From JACJYC01 sp964558465 (GTDB lineage: Bacteria; Bacteroidota; Bacteroidia; Chitinophagales; Saprospiraceae), in contig CAZLEF010000089.1 in assembly GCA_964558465.1 (NCBI GenBank), positions 1 to 29,300 of the forward strand: a DNA stretch of 29,300 bases, given 5' to 3'. The notes below the pieces were generated by a model, which saw nothing but the letters and a program-made list of their open reading frames with translations, made no database searches and was not told the DNA's origin. A program made the position numbers and the translations under genes. This document shows, piece after piece, positions 1 to 6,222 of this stretch (its first letter is position 1; each line of letters begins with the position of its first letter).

Positions 1-135
1 TTGTTCATTGTTGTTCATTGTTGTTCATTGTTGTTCATTGTTGTTCATTGTTGTTCATTGTTGTTGGCGCCCGTTAACCATAATGAACGATAATAAACCA
101 TCATAAACCATCATAAACCATCATAAACATTTACA
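1..135. repeat. Mirrored 10-bp tandem array
   Basis: Six head-to-tail copies of the 10-mer TTGTTCATTG fill positions 1-60. A short core with GGCGCC and GTTAAC (about 64-78) follows. The rest is units of the opposite type, ATAATGAACG, ATAATAAACC and ATCATAAACC (three copies), up to about 130. The right-hand units read in reverse complement (for example CGTTCATTAT) resemble the left-hand units, so the whole can fold as an imperfect giant hairpin. The left end is cut by the window edge. The same element lies in the opposite orientation at 16441-16620. Confidence 0.85.
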
Positions 136-151
136 AACAAAATTTCGTAAC

Positions 152-853
152 ATGAAAAGGACACCCGTAACATTTTTCTCATTATTCGCCCTGGTACTGG
201 GCCTGAACGCATGCAACAACGCTCCCGCTGAAAACAACACAGTTGCCGTTGAAAATCCGGCGCCGCAACCCAAAGCGCAAACCGTAGCGCTCACCACGCC
301 CGGCTTGAAAGTCGGCGATACCGCGCCCGATTTTTCACTGATGAATGTGGACAAAAAAATGTACTCGTTCAAAGACGTGAAGGACGCCAATGGCAATACG
401 CCGAAGGGGTATATCGTCACCTTCACCTGCAATACCTGCCCGGTGGCCCAGGCTTATGAAGACCGGATCATCGAACTGCACAAAAAAATGTCCCCGCTGG
501 GTTATCCGGTGGTGGCTATCCAGCCCAACGACCCGGCCGTCCAGCCCGGCGACAGCTTCGAGGCTATGCAAAAACGCGCCAAATCGATGAATTATCCCTT
601 CGTTTATCTGTTCGACGACGGCCAGAAAATTTATCCGCAATACGGCGCAAGCCGCACGCCGGAAGTCTATCTGGTGGATAATAACCTGAAGGTCCGTTAC
701 CACGGCGCTATCGACGATAATTCCCAGGACCCGGACGCCGTGAAGGTCAATTATGTAGTGAATGCGGTTATCGCGATCGAAAAAGGCGAAGAACCCAACC
801 CGGCTGATGTTCGCGCAGTGGGTTGCTCGATCAAAGCGAAAAGAGGATCCTGA
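152..853 (+). CDS. Thioredoxin-fold (AhpC/TSA-type redoxin) lipoprotein
   Basis: This is a 233-residue secreted thiol-disulfide protein. Residues 1-20 form a lipoprotein signal peptide with lipobox L18-N19-A20-C21, so it is probably membrane-anchored and faces the periplasm. A low-complexity Pro/Ala/Asn linker spans about 22-52. The redoxin domain starts at about residue 54 (VGDTAPDFSL), and the redox centre is C93-N-T-C96 followed by a proline, as in the 'CNxCP' subgroup of peroxiredoxin-like thioredoxin proteins. Family knowledge supports disulfide exchange or peroxide handling, but the substrate cannot be told from sequence. The gene is monocistronic as far as can be seen, preceded by a mirrored repeat array and followed by another. 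The start at 152 is the one that gives the signal peptide. Confidence 0.88.
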   Translation: MKRTPVTFFSLFALVLGLNACNNAPAENNTVAVENPAPQPKAQTVALTTPGLKVGDTAPDFSLMNVDKKMYSFKDVKDANGNTPKGYIVTFTCNTCPVAQAYEDRIIELHKKMSPLGYPVVAIQPNDPAVQPGDSFEAMQKRAKSMNYPFVYLFDDGQKIYPQYGASRTPEVYLVDNNLKVRYHGAIDDNSQDPDAVKVNYVVNAVIAIEKGEEPNPADVRAVGCSIKAKRGS

Positions 854-857
854 TTCT

Positions 858-968
858 GGATGTTTACCCGCCTTTTAGGGCGGGCTGGATGCTGGATGCT
901 GGAAACATGCCGTTATCCAGCATCTAGCATCTAATATCCAGCATCTAGCATCTATTATCGGGCATCTA
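858..968. repeat. Mirrored GATGCTG array with CCCGCC hairpin
   Basis: Just after the redoxin stop codon lies a perfect 6-bp GC stem, CCCGCC-TTTTAG-GGCGGG (867-884), which could end transcription. It runs into GGATGCTGGATGCTGGA (about 886-902), a short core, and then reverse-complement units such as CCAGCATCTAGCATCTA (about 917-965). About 45 bp around the CCCGCC hairpin recur at 17322-17368. The right end of the array runs into the last codons of the next gene (969-1499, minus strand). Confidence 0.8.
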
Positions 969-1499
969 TTATCTGGCATCAACCCGGTAAACAAGCGTCA
1001 CCAGCCCCGACGAGTATTTTACGGAATCCAGCAGGGTGAGCGGGATCCTGCCTTCGATGTCCTGAAACAAGGGCTTCCCCTTTCCCAAAAGAATGGGGTG
1101 CACGGCCAGGCTCAGTTCATCCACCAGGCCCAGGTTGAAAAAAGAAGTGGTCAGGCTGGCGCCCCCGAAGAGCCAGATATCCTTGCCGGGCTCGTTTTTG
1201 ATCCGGTTGACCTCCGCTTTCAAATCTCCGCCAACCAGAATATTGGGCGCATTTACCGTTTGCAGCGTATTGGAAAAAACATAGGATTTAAAATGGGAGA
1301 ACATGCCCGCCCCTTCCATATCGGCCGGCTGCGACAACATCAGTTCATAGGATTTTCGCCCGTAAAAAATGGCGTCGATCCGCTTGAAAAAATCGCTCAT
1401 CCCGTAATCCTGGTCGGTAAAACACCAGTCGTACTCCCCATTGGGGCCTTCAATAAAACCGTCGAGGCTGACGGCCAGTCCTAAGATTATTTTTCGCAT
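969..1499 (-). CDS. Dihydrofolate reductase family protein (RibD C-terminal domain-like)
   Basis: This 176-residue protein has the fold signature of the RibD C-terminal / DHFR-like family. It begins MRKIILGLAVSLDGFIEGPNGEYDW, written here only as the family-typical pattern 'S-x-DG-x-I-x-x-x-x-G-x-x-x-W'. It continues with FYGRKSYE near residue 46, an INVGGDLKAE-like NADPH-loop segment near 90, and IWLFGGASL near 108. The YwjB/YyaP-like members of this family are of unknown physiological function, and nothing here identifies the substrate. It is not the essential folate-pathway FolA type. The final codons, VDAR and stop, lie inside the adjacent repeat array, so the extreme C-terminus may have been remodelled by it. 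The AraC-type regulator gene lies 166 bp upstream on the same strand and may be co-transcribed. Confidence 0.85.
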   Translation of the reverse strand: MRKIILGLAVSLDGFIEGPNGEYDWCFTDQDYGMSDFFKRIDAIFYGRKSYELMLSQPADMEGAGMFSHFKSYVFSNTLQTVNAPNILVGGDLKAEVNRIKNEPGKDIWLFGGASLTTSFFNLGLVDELSLAVHPILLGKGKPLFQDIEGRIPLTLLDSVKYSSGLVTLVYRVDAR

Positions 1500-1504
1500 G
1501 GTTT

Positions 1505-1620
1505 CTTTGTTTCAGTGCTGCATGGTTTCAGTGTTTTCCCAAAGGGATGGCTATGCCACAGTGTAATCAGTGTAATCATTTCAATCAGTGTTTCAGTGTT
1601 GCATGGTTTCAGTGGTGTTA
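1505..1620. repeat. Direct-repeat patch (TTTCAGTG / TGCATGG units)
   Basis: The gap between the AraC gene and the DHFR-like gene contains two near-identical copies of TTTCAGTGxTGCATGGTTTC (about 1510-1529 and 1592-1611) and additional TTTCAGTG and GTAATCA units between them. This is unit reiteration of the same scale as in the other intergenic arrays, but without a clear mirrored arm. No gene or terminator is recognisable inside it. Confidence 0.6.
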
Positions 1621-1665
1621 CAAAGATGGGGCCTATCCAGGTGCAACGATTGTAAAAATCCGCCA

Positions 1666-2430
1666 TCAGTACAAAATATTCGTAGCGGCGACCAATTGTC
1701 CGGGAGACATATTGGCGAAAGCATGAAAATCGTGGATAAAATGGGCCTGGTCGTAATAGCCGCTCAAATAGGCAATATCCGTGAGACTGGCGGCCGGGTA
1801 TTTTTTGAGTTCCCGGAGTGCAAAAACGAACCGGGTCAAGCGGGCAAATTCTTTGGGCGTCAGTCCTGCGCCGGCCTGAAACCGCCGGATCAGTTGCCGG
1901 TTGCTAAGGCCTGTTTTTTCGGATAATTCTGTCACTTTCAATTGCCCTTTTTGGCGCCGGATCCATTCGATGCAAAAATCAACCGCCGGGTCAATTTTTC
2001 CGGCGCCCAGCAACCGGACCAGCAGGAATTGCTGGATCATCTCCGAACGATGTTCATGGTCGCAGGCTGCTGCAATCCGGTCTTCCAATTCGCGGGTCTG
2101 GTCTTTCCAGACTGGGTATAGATCCGTCAGATCCCGGTCGAGGACGCTCATCGGCGCGGGGAAGAAAGGGTAAGCCCGGCCCGGCCGGAAACATACCGCA
2201 ATACATCCCACCTTCCCCCGCAGGGTGATTTCCGAAAAAGAACGCAACCTCGCATTCAAAAAACTGGATGCCGCCTCCCCCGGAAGGTAATGGACAAACA
2301 ACTCCACACACGCATCCGGCAGGACCCGCATAGGCTCCGACCCCATATTGAAACCCTCGCCTTCCATTGAAAAAACGGTCTTGATATAGGGACGGAGGGC
2401 GGGAATGATGGTATGGAGATGGTATTGCAT
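1666..2430 (-). CDS. AraC-family transcriptional regulator
   Basis: This is a 254-residue DNA-binding protein. The N-terminal half (about 1-140) looks like the DUF6597-type sensor domain of Bacteroidota AraC regulators (segment LPDACVELFVHY near residue 40, later CIAVCFRPGRAYPFF). The C-terminal 100 residues form a double helix-turn-helix, with helices around VTELSEKTGLSNRQLIRRF and ASLTDIAYLSGYYDQAHFIHDFHAF, the second being the family's most conserved stretch. The effector is unknown. It is upstream of, and on the same strand as, the DHFR-like gene 969-1499. A role in controlling that gene or its own transcription is only a guess from proximity. Divergent from bamD. Confidence 0.88.
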   Translation of the reverse strand: MQYHLHTIIPALRPYIKTVFSMEGEGFNMGSEPMRVLPDACVELFVHYLPGEAASSFLNARLRSFSEITLRGKVGCIAVCFRPGRAYPFFPAPMSVLDRDLTDLYPVWKDQTRELEDRIAAACDHEHRSEMIQQFLLVRLLGAGKIDPAVDFCIEWIRRQKGQLKVTELSEKTGLSNRQLIRRFQAGAGLTPKEFARLTRFVFALRELKKYPAASLTDIAYLSGYYDQAHFIHDFHAFANMSPGQLVAATNILY

Positions 2431-2444
2431 GGATGTTTATCTGG

Positions 2445-2461
2445 CCACGCCTGTGGCGTGG
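2445..2461. repeat. CCACGCC/GGCGTGG REP-like hairpin, copy 1
   Basis: CCACGCC-TGT-GGCGTGG is a perfect 7-bp stem with a 3-nt loop, in the AraC/bamD intergenic region. It is followed by TTGATGCTGGAT. Other copies lie at 17302-17318 and 27175-27191. Confidence 0.75.
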
Positions 2462-2530
2462 TTGATGCTGGATATCGCCAATCGTATCCCCGCCCAGCCC
2501 CTCCATACTTCCGGGTCCCAGGCGGGTAAA

Positions 2531-2586
2531 AATCGAACCAATCGAACCAATCGAACCAATCGTATCAATCGATACCAATCAATTAA
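2531..2586. repeat. 9-bp tandem repeat (AATCGAACC)
   Basis: Three exact copies of AATCGAACC (2531-2557) are followed by the variants AATCGTATC and AATCGATACC and then AATCAATTAACC. An AATCGTATC unit is also present upstream near 2480, on the other side of a GC-rich core. It lies 130 bp ahead of bamD and belongs to the same class of intergenic arrays as elsewhere in the window. Confidence 0.75.
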
Positions 2587-2702
2587 CCACCAATATACAA
2601 CCTTTTTCAATCCGTCAGGGGTCTTAAGAATGCAGTGCGCCGGCCGGATTTCCGTTTTGTCAAAAATTCAGGTCAAATGCACTGCGATATCATAAAAAGT
2701 TG

Positions 2703-2710
2703 TAACTTTG
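2703..2710 (+). promoter_or_regulatory. Candidate -7 box of bamD operon
   Basis: TAACTTTG matches the Bacteroidota -7 consensus TAnnTTTG. It ends 7 bp before the bamD start codon, which would give a very short or leaderless transcript. No convincing -33 TTTG partner is visible, so the assignment is tentative. Confidence 0.45.
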
Positions 2711-2717
2711 CGGGCTT

Positions 2718-3554
2718 ATGAAAATCAGGGGTTTATTTATCATTTTTAGTGTGGCGTTTTTGGGCCTGACCGCCTGCAGGAGCGAATTCGAAAGGATACG
2801 CGCCAGCGGCGATCCGGTGGCAATCCTCAAAAAAGCGGACGAATACTACGCCGCCGAAGAATACCAAAGGGCTCAAACCCTGTATGAATTGGTCCTTCCT
2901 TCGTACCGGGGGAAAAAAGAAGCCGAAGAAATCGCCTACCGGTACGCCAATACGTACTATAACCTCGGTCAGTATATCCTGGCTTCCTACTATTTCTCCA
3001 ACTTCTCCCAAACCTTTGGGGGCAGCCCGAAAAAAGAGGAAGCCGATTATATGTCGGCCTATTGCAACTATAAAATGTCGCCTTCCTTCCGGCTGGATCA
3101 AACCTATTCGGATAAGGCGATCGAGGCTTTTCAACTCTTCATCAATACCTATCCGCAAAGCAGCCGGGTAACCGAATGCAACCGGTTGATCGATGAGATC
3201 CGGGCCAAACAGGAGGAGAAAGCCTACAACGAAGCGGTGCTGTATTTCGATATGCAATATTACCAGTCGGCCATACAGACCTTTGAAAATATGCTCAAGG
3301 ATTTCCCCGAGACCAGCGACGCCGAACAGGTCCGGTTCATGATTCTCCGTTCGTCGCATTTGCTGGCTGAGAACAGTTTTGTGGACAAACAGGAAGAACG
3401 TTACCGCGAAACACGTGATCGCGCCGAGGAATATGTCGAACGCTTCCCCAAAAGCAAAAATATCCGGGAAGCGCGCGAAATGTTGAACAATGCCAGGAAA
3501 AAATTAAATCAGTTGAATAATGTCAGACATCAAAGCCAAAGTTCAGGGAATTGA
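2718..3554 (+). CDS. bamD: Outer-membrane protein assembly lipoprotein BamD
   Basis: This is a 278-residue lipoprotein component of the BAM complex, which inserts beta-barrel proteins in the outer membrane. The signal peptide ends at lipobox L17-T18-A19-C20. The mature part is a chain of TPR-like helical pairs: GDPVAILKKADEYYAAEEYQ at about 31-50, YANTYYNLGQYILASYYFSNF at about 75-95, and NEAVLYFDMQYYQSAIQTFENML at about 170-192. This matches the five-TPR BamD/YfiO layout. The tail is basic and polar. It heads a run with rpoZ, coaBC and a DUF4835 gene, an arrangement common in Bacteroidota. The last 35 bases overlap the start of rpoZ in another frame, which suggests translational coupling. 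Confidence 0.92.
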   Translation: MKIRGLFIIFSVAFLGLTACRSEFERIRASGDPVAILKKADEYYAAEEYQRAQTLYELVLPSYRGKKEAEEIAYRYANTYYNLGQYILASYYFSNFSQTFGGSPKKEEADYMSAYCNYKMSPSFRLDQTYSDKAIEAFQLFINTYPQSSRVTECNRLIDEIRAKQEEKAYNEAVLYFDMQYYQSAIQTFENMLKDFPETSDAEQVRFMILRSSHLLAENSFVDKQEERYRETRDRAEEYVERFPKSKNIREAREMLNNARKKLNQLNNVRHQSQSSGN

Positions 3555-3858
3555 CCCCAACGTGCGGGCCCGCGACGTGGATAAAATGGCGTCCCAGACG
3601 ACCAATATCTACGAAACGCTGGCCATCATTACCAAACGCGCCATCCAGCTGGGCTCTGAATTAAAACAGGAGTTGAATACCAAACTGGAGGAATTTGCCA
3701 CCACTTCGGATACGATCGAGGAGATCAGCGAAAACAAGGAACAGATCGAAATTTCCAAGTTTTACGAGCGCCTGCCCAATCCCGCCATCATCGCAACCGA
3801 AGAGTGGATCAACGATGAACTCTACTACCGCTTTAAGGAGCGCCGGAAGAATTATTGA
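3520..3858 (+). CDS. rpoZ: RNA polymerase omega subunit (Rpb6/RpoZ family, Bacteroidota type)
   Basis: This is a 112-residue small RNA polymerase subunit that helps assemble the beta' subunit. The family hallmark is the segment from residue 19 on: ARDVDKMASQTTNIYETLAIITKRA-type, then SELKQELNTKLEEF, and near the C-terminus the block FYERLPNPAIIATEEW, which is typical of the Bacteroidota form. The ATG at 3520 lies inside bamD, overlapping its end by 35 bp. No later start keeps the conserved N-terminus. The 150-bp gap to coaBC contains a hairpin at 3941-3961, so coaBC may be partly uncoupled. Confidence 0.9.
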   Translation: MSDIKAKVQGIDPNVRARDVDKMASQTTNIYETLAIITKRAIQLGSELKQELNTKLEEFATTSDTIEEISENKEQIEISKFYERLPNPAIIATEEWINDELYYRFKERRKNY

Positions 3859-3940
3859 TAACAGCTAAGTGAATTTTCCGGCACGAAGAATGGTTAAAGC
3901 GGGGAACTTCATTGTATAAAGCCCATGGCCTTTTATAAAA

Positions 3941-3961
3941 ACAGGATGGCTCACATCCTGT
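3941..3961. repeat. REP-like hairpin in the rpoZ-coaBC gap
   Basis: ACAGGATG-GCTCA-CATCCTGT is a perfect 8-bp stem with a 5-nt loop, followed by T-rich AGCTGTTTGGTTTTG. A close relative (GGCAGGATG stem) is at 24163-24186, so it is probably a dispersed element. It could still attenuate transcription between rpoZ and coaBC. Confidence 0.65.
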
Positions 3962-4009
3962 AGCTGTTTGGTTTTGTCCTGATACTCCTGAGGCTGCCAA
4001 CGAAAAACC

Positions 4010-5221
4010 ATGTCTTCCATTCTCAAACATAAAAAAATCATCCTGGGCGTCACCGGCAGCATCGCAGCCTACAAGGCCGCTTTCCTGGTGCGTTTGCTGG
4101 TGAAAGCCGGCGCGGAAGTCCAGGTGTTAATGACGCCCGCTGCAGCAGAATTTATCAGTCCGCTGACGCTTTCCACCTTGTCAAAAAAAGAGGTTTTTAC
4201 CAGCGTGATTTCCGGATCGGGCTGGAACAACCACGTGGAACTGGGTTTATGGGCCGATGTTTATCTGTTAGCGCCCCTCTCTGCAAATTCCATGGCCAAA
4301 CTGGCCAACGGCATCTGCGACAATATGGTCGCCGCTGTTTATCTCTCCGCCCGCTGCCCCGTATTTTTTGCGCCGGCCATGGACCTGGATATGTGGCGCC
4401 ATCCCGCCACCCGGGCGAACCTCCGGAGAATGCAATCTTTTGGCAATCAATTAATTCCGGTCGGTTTTGGCGAACTTGCCAGCGGCCTGACCGGCGAAGG
4501 GCGAATGGCTGAACCGGAAGATATCGTCCGCCTGCTGGAAGACCATTTCAACACAGGCGCCGCACTGGCAGGCAATCGCATCCTTATCACAGCCGGCCCT
4601 ACTTTCGAACCGATCGACCCCGTGCGTTTTGTCGGCAATCATTCTTCCGGCAAAATGGGCATCGCCCTCGCGGAAGAAGCTGCCCGCCGGGGGGCTCAGG
4701 TCGAATTGGTTCTTGGGCCGTCCTCACAGCAAACCGCGCACCCGGGTATCCGGACTACCCACGTGCAAACGGCCGAAGAAATGTACACTGCCGCCGCCGC
4801 AATATTCCCGGATTGCCATGCCGCCATCCTCGCAGCCGCCGTTGCCGACTACCGGCCCGCCCACGCAGCCGCCGAAAAGATCAAAAAGAAATCGGATACC
4901 TTTACCCTGGAAATGGTGAAAACCCGGGATATCGCCGCAGAATTGGGCAAAATCAAACGAAACGATCAGGTGATCGCCGGATTCGCCCTTGAAACCCAAA
5001 ACGGCGTAGTGAACGCCAAAGAAAAAATCCTGAAGAAAAACTTTGATTTTATCGTCCTCAATTCCCTCCGCGATCCGGGCGCCGGATTCCGGCACGACAC
5101 CAACAAGATTTCTATCATCGGCAAAGACAATAAGATCCAGGAATTTGAGTTAAAAACCAAGACGGAAGCCGCGGCCGACATCATCGACGAATTACAGCGC
5201 CGGCTTTCTTCTGCAAAATAA
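4010..5221 (+). CDS. coaBC: Bifunctional phosphopantothenoylcysteine decarboxylase / phosphopantothenate-cysteine ligase
   Basis: This 403-residue cytoplasmic enzyme performs two consecutive steps of coenzyme A synthesis. The N-terminal CoaC flavoprotein domain (about 1-180) shows GVTGSIAAYKA at 13-23, the catalytic-type histidine H75 in NNHVEL, the FMN-binding LSANSMAKLANG, CDNM, and the substrate clamp APAMDLDMW, where the usual PAMN Asn is Asp. The C-terminal CoaB domain (about 188-400) shows ITAGPTFEPIDPVRFVGNHSSGKMG, AAAVADYRP and the AEKIKK lysine motif. The order C-then-B and the length are normal. The Asp in place of Asn in the PAMN clamp is the only oddity I see. It lies between rpoZ and a DUF4835 gene in a conserved Bacteroidota neighbourhood. 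Confidence 0.94.
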   Translation: MSSILKHKKIILGVTGSIAAYKAAFLVRLLVKAGAEVQVLMTPAAAEFISPLTLSTLSKKEVFTSVISGSGWNNHVELGLWADVYLLAPLSANSMAKLANGICDNMVAAVYLSARCPVFFAPAMDLDMWRHPATRANLRRMQSFGNQLIPVGFGELASGLTGEGRMAEPEDIVRLLEDHFNTGAALAGNRILITAGPTFEPIDPVRFVGNHSSGKMGIALAEEAARRGAQVELVLGPSSQQTAHPGIRTTHVQTAEEMYTAAAAIFPDCHAAILAAAVADYRPAHAAAEKIKKKSDTFTLEMVKTRDIAAELGKIKRNDQVIAGFALETQNGVVNAKEKILKKNFDFIVLNSLRDPGAGFRHDTNKISIIGKDNKIQEFELKTKTEAAADIIDELQRRLSSAK

Positions 5222-5232
5222 TTACCGGAGTT

Positions 5233-6138
5233 ATGAGAAAGCAGTTCATTTTACTTTCAGCAGCCTTGTTCGTTTGCTTTTCAGTTGTGGCGCAGGAGGT
5301 CAACTTTACCGTCAAGGTCAACAGCCAGAAAGCGACTACCATCGACCCCAAGGTTTTTGCCACCCTGGAAAATACCATCCAGGAATTCCTCAACAGCACC
5401 AAATGGACGGAAGACGTCTTCGAACCGGAAGAACGGATCAACTGCAACCTCCTGCTGACCATTTCAGAAGAACGCGGCCCCACCAGCTTTAAAGCCGACC
5501 TCGCCATCCAGAGCTCCAGGCCGGTTTATGGCGTGGAATACGAAACGCCTGTTTTTAACCACCTCGATAAAGAGGTCACGTTCGAGTATGAACAGTTCCA
5601 GCCCCTCCAATTCAGCAGGAACCTGTTCCAGGATAACCTTTCAGCCGTTCTGGCTTTTTATGTTTATATCATTCTGGGCCTGGACTACGATTCTTTTGCT
5701 CAGCTCGGAGGCGAAACCCACTTCAAAGCCGCGCAGGAGATCATCAATACGATCCCTCAAAATGAGGCGTCCGCCAATCCGGGCTGGCGCTCGGTAGAAG
5801 GCAACCGCAACCGCTTCTGGCTGATCGAAAACCTGCTTTCTCCGCGGGTCCGGACGTTCCGCGAAGGGTTTTACAAATATCACCGGCAAGGACTGGATAT
5901 AATGCACAAAGACGCCAACGCAGGCCGCGCCGTCATCACACAAACCGTGGAAGACCTGGGCCGCGTCAACCAATCCTACCCCAACTCCATGATCATCCAG
6001 GTTTTTAACAACACCAAAAACGCGGAAGTCGTCGAGATCTTTAAAGGGGGCACCCTCGAAGAAAAAAATAAAGTGGTGGAGATCATGAGCCGGGTGGATC
6101 CTACCCGGGCAAATGCTTACCGGAGCGTCAGGAATTGA
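5233..6138 (+). CDS. DUF4835 family secreted protein (PorD-like)
   Basis: This is a 301-residue protein with a cleavable signal peptide (residues 1-21, ending VVAQ). The mature part starts EVNFTVKVNSQK and carries the DUF4835 blocks: FATLENTIQEFLNSTKWTED at about 42-61, ERINCNLLLTI, GVEYETPVFNHLD, FSRNLFQDNLSAVLAFYVYIILGLDYDSFA, and RFWLIENLLSPR. The family is almost confined to Bacteroidota, and some current annotations place it with the type IX secretion machinery as PorD. I did not verify that link. It follows coaBC by 11 bp, so they are almost surely one transcript. In many relatives recN comes next, but here the run stops at a mirrored repeat. Confidence 0.85.
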   Translation: MRKQFILLSAALFVCFSVVAQEVNFTVKVNSQKATTIDPKVFATLENTIQEFLNSTKWTEDVFEPEERINCNLLLTISEERGPTSFKADLAIQSSRPVYGVEYETPVFNHLDKEVTFEYEQFQPLQFSRNLFQDNLSAVLAFYVYIILGLDYDSFAQLGGETHFKAAQEIINTIPQNEASANPGWRSVEGNRNRFWLIENLLSPRVRTFREGFYKYHRQGLDIMHKDANAGRAVITQTVEDLGRVNQSYPNSMIIQVFNNTKNAEVVEIFKGGTLEEKNKVVEIMSRVDPTRANAYRSVRN

Positions 6139-6142
6139 TTGG

Positions 6143-6222
6143 TTGTTGATTTGTTGATTCGTTTATACGTTGATTTGACGCTTCGAATCAACAAATCAAC
6201 GTATCAACGCATCAACAAATAA
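6143..6222. repeat. Mirrored GTTGATTTG array between convergent genes
   Basis: The left arm (about 6144-6177, units TTGTTGATTTGTTGATTCG and ACGTTGATTTG) and the right arm (about 6186-6220, units AATCAACAAATCAACG, TATCAACGCATCAACAAAT) are imperfect reverse complements around a CGCTTCG core. It fills the whole space between the DUF4835 stop and the stop of the receptor gene on the other strand, so it could act as a two-way terminator. The unit recurs at 27151-27245. Confidence 0.85.

Noticed and set aside
1..60. CRISPR-like array
   Set aside because: The repeat is a 10-mer without spacers; no cas genes are present.
1588..1926. 112-codon plus-strand ORF
   Set aside because: Antisense to the AraC gene's helix-turn-helix coding region with no family resemblance.
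2405..2695. 96-codon plus-strand ORF in the AraC-bamD gap
   Set aside because: Runs through the AATCGAACC tandem units, which produce NRTNRTNRT-like text; no gene character.
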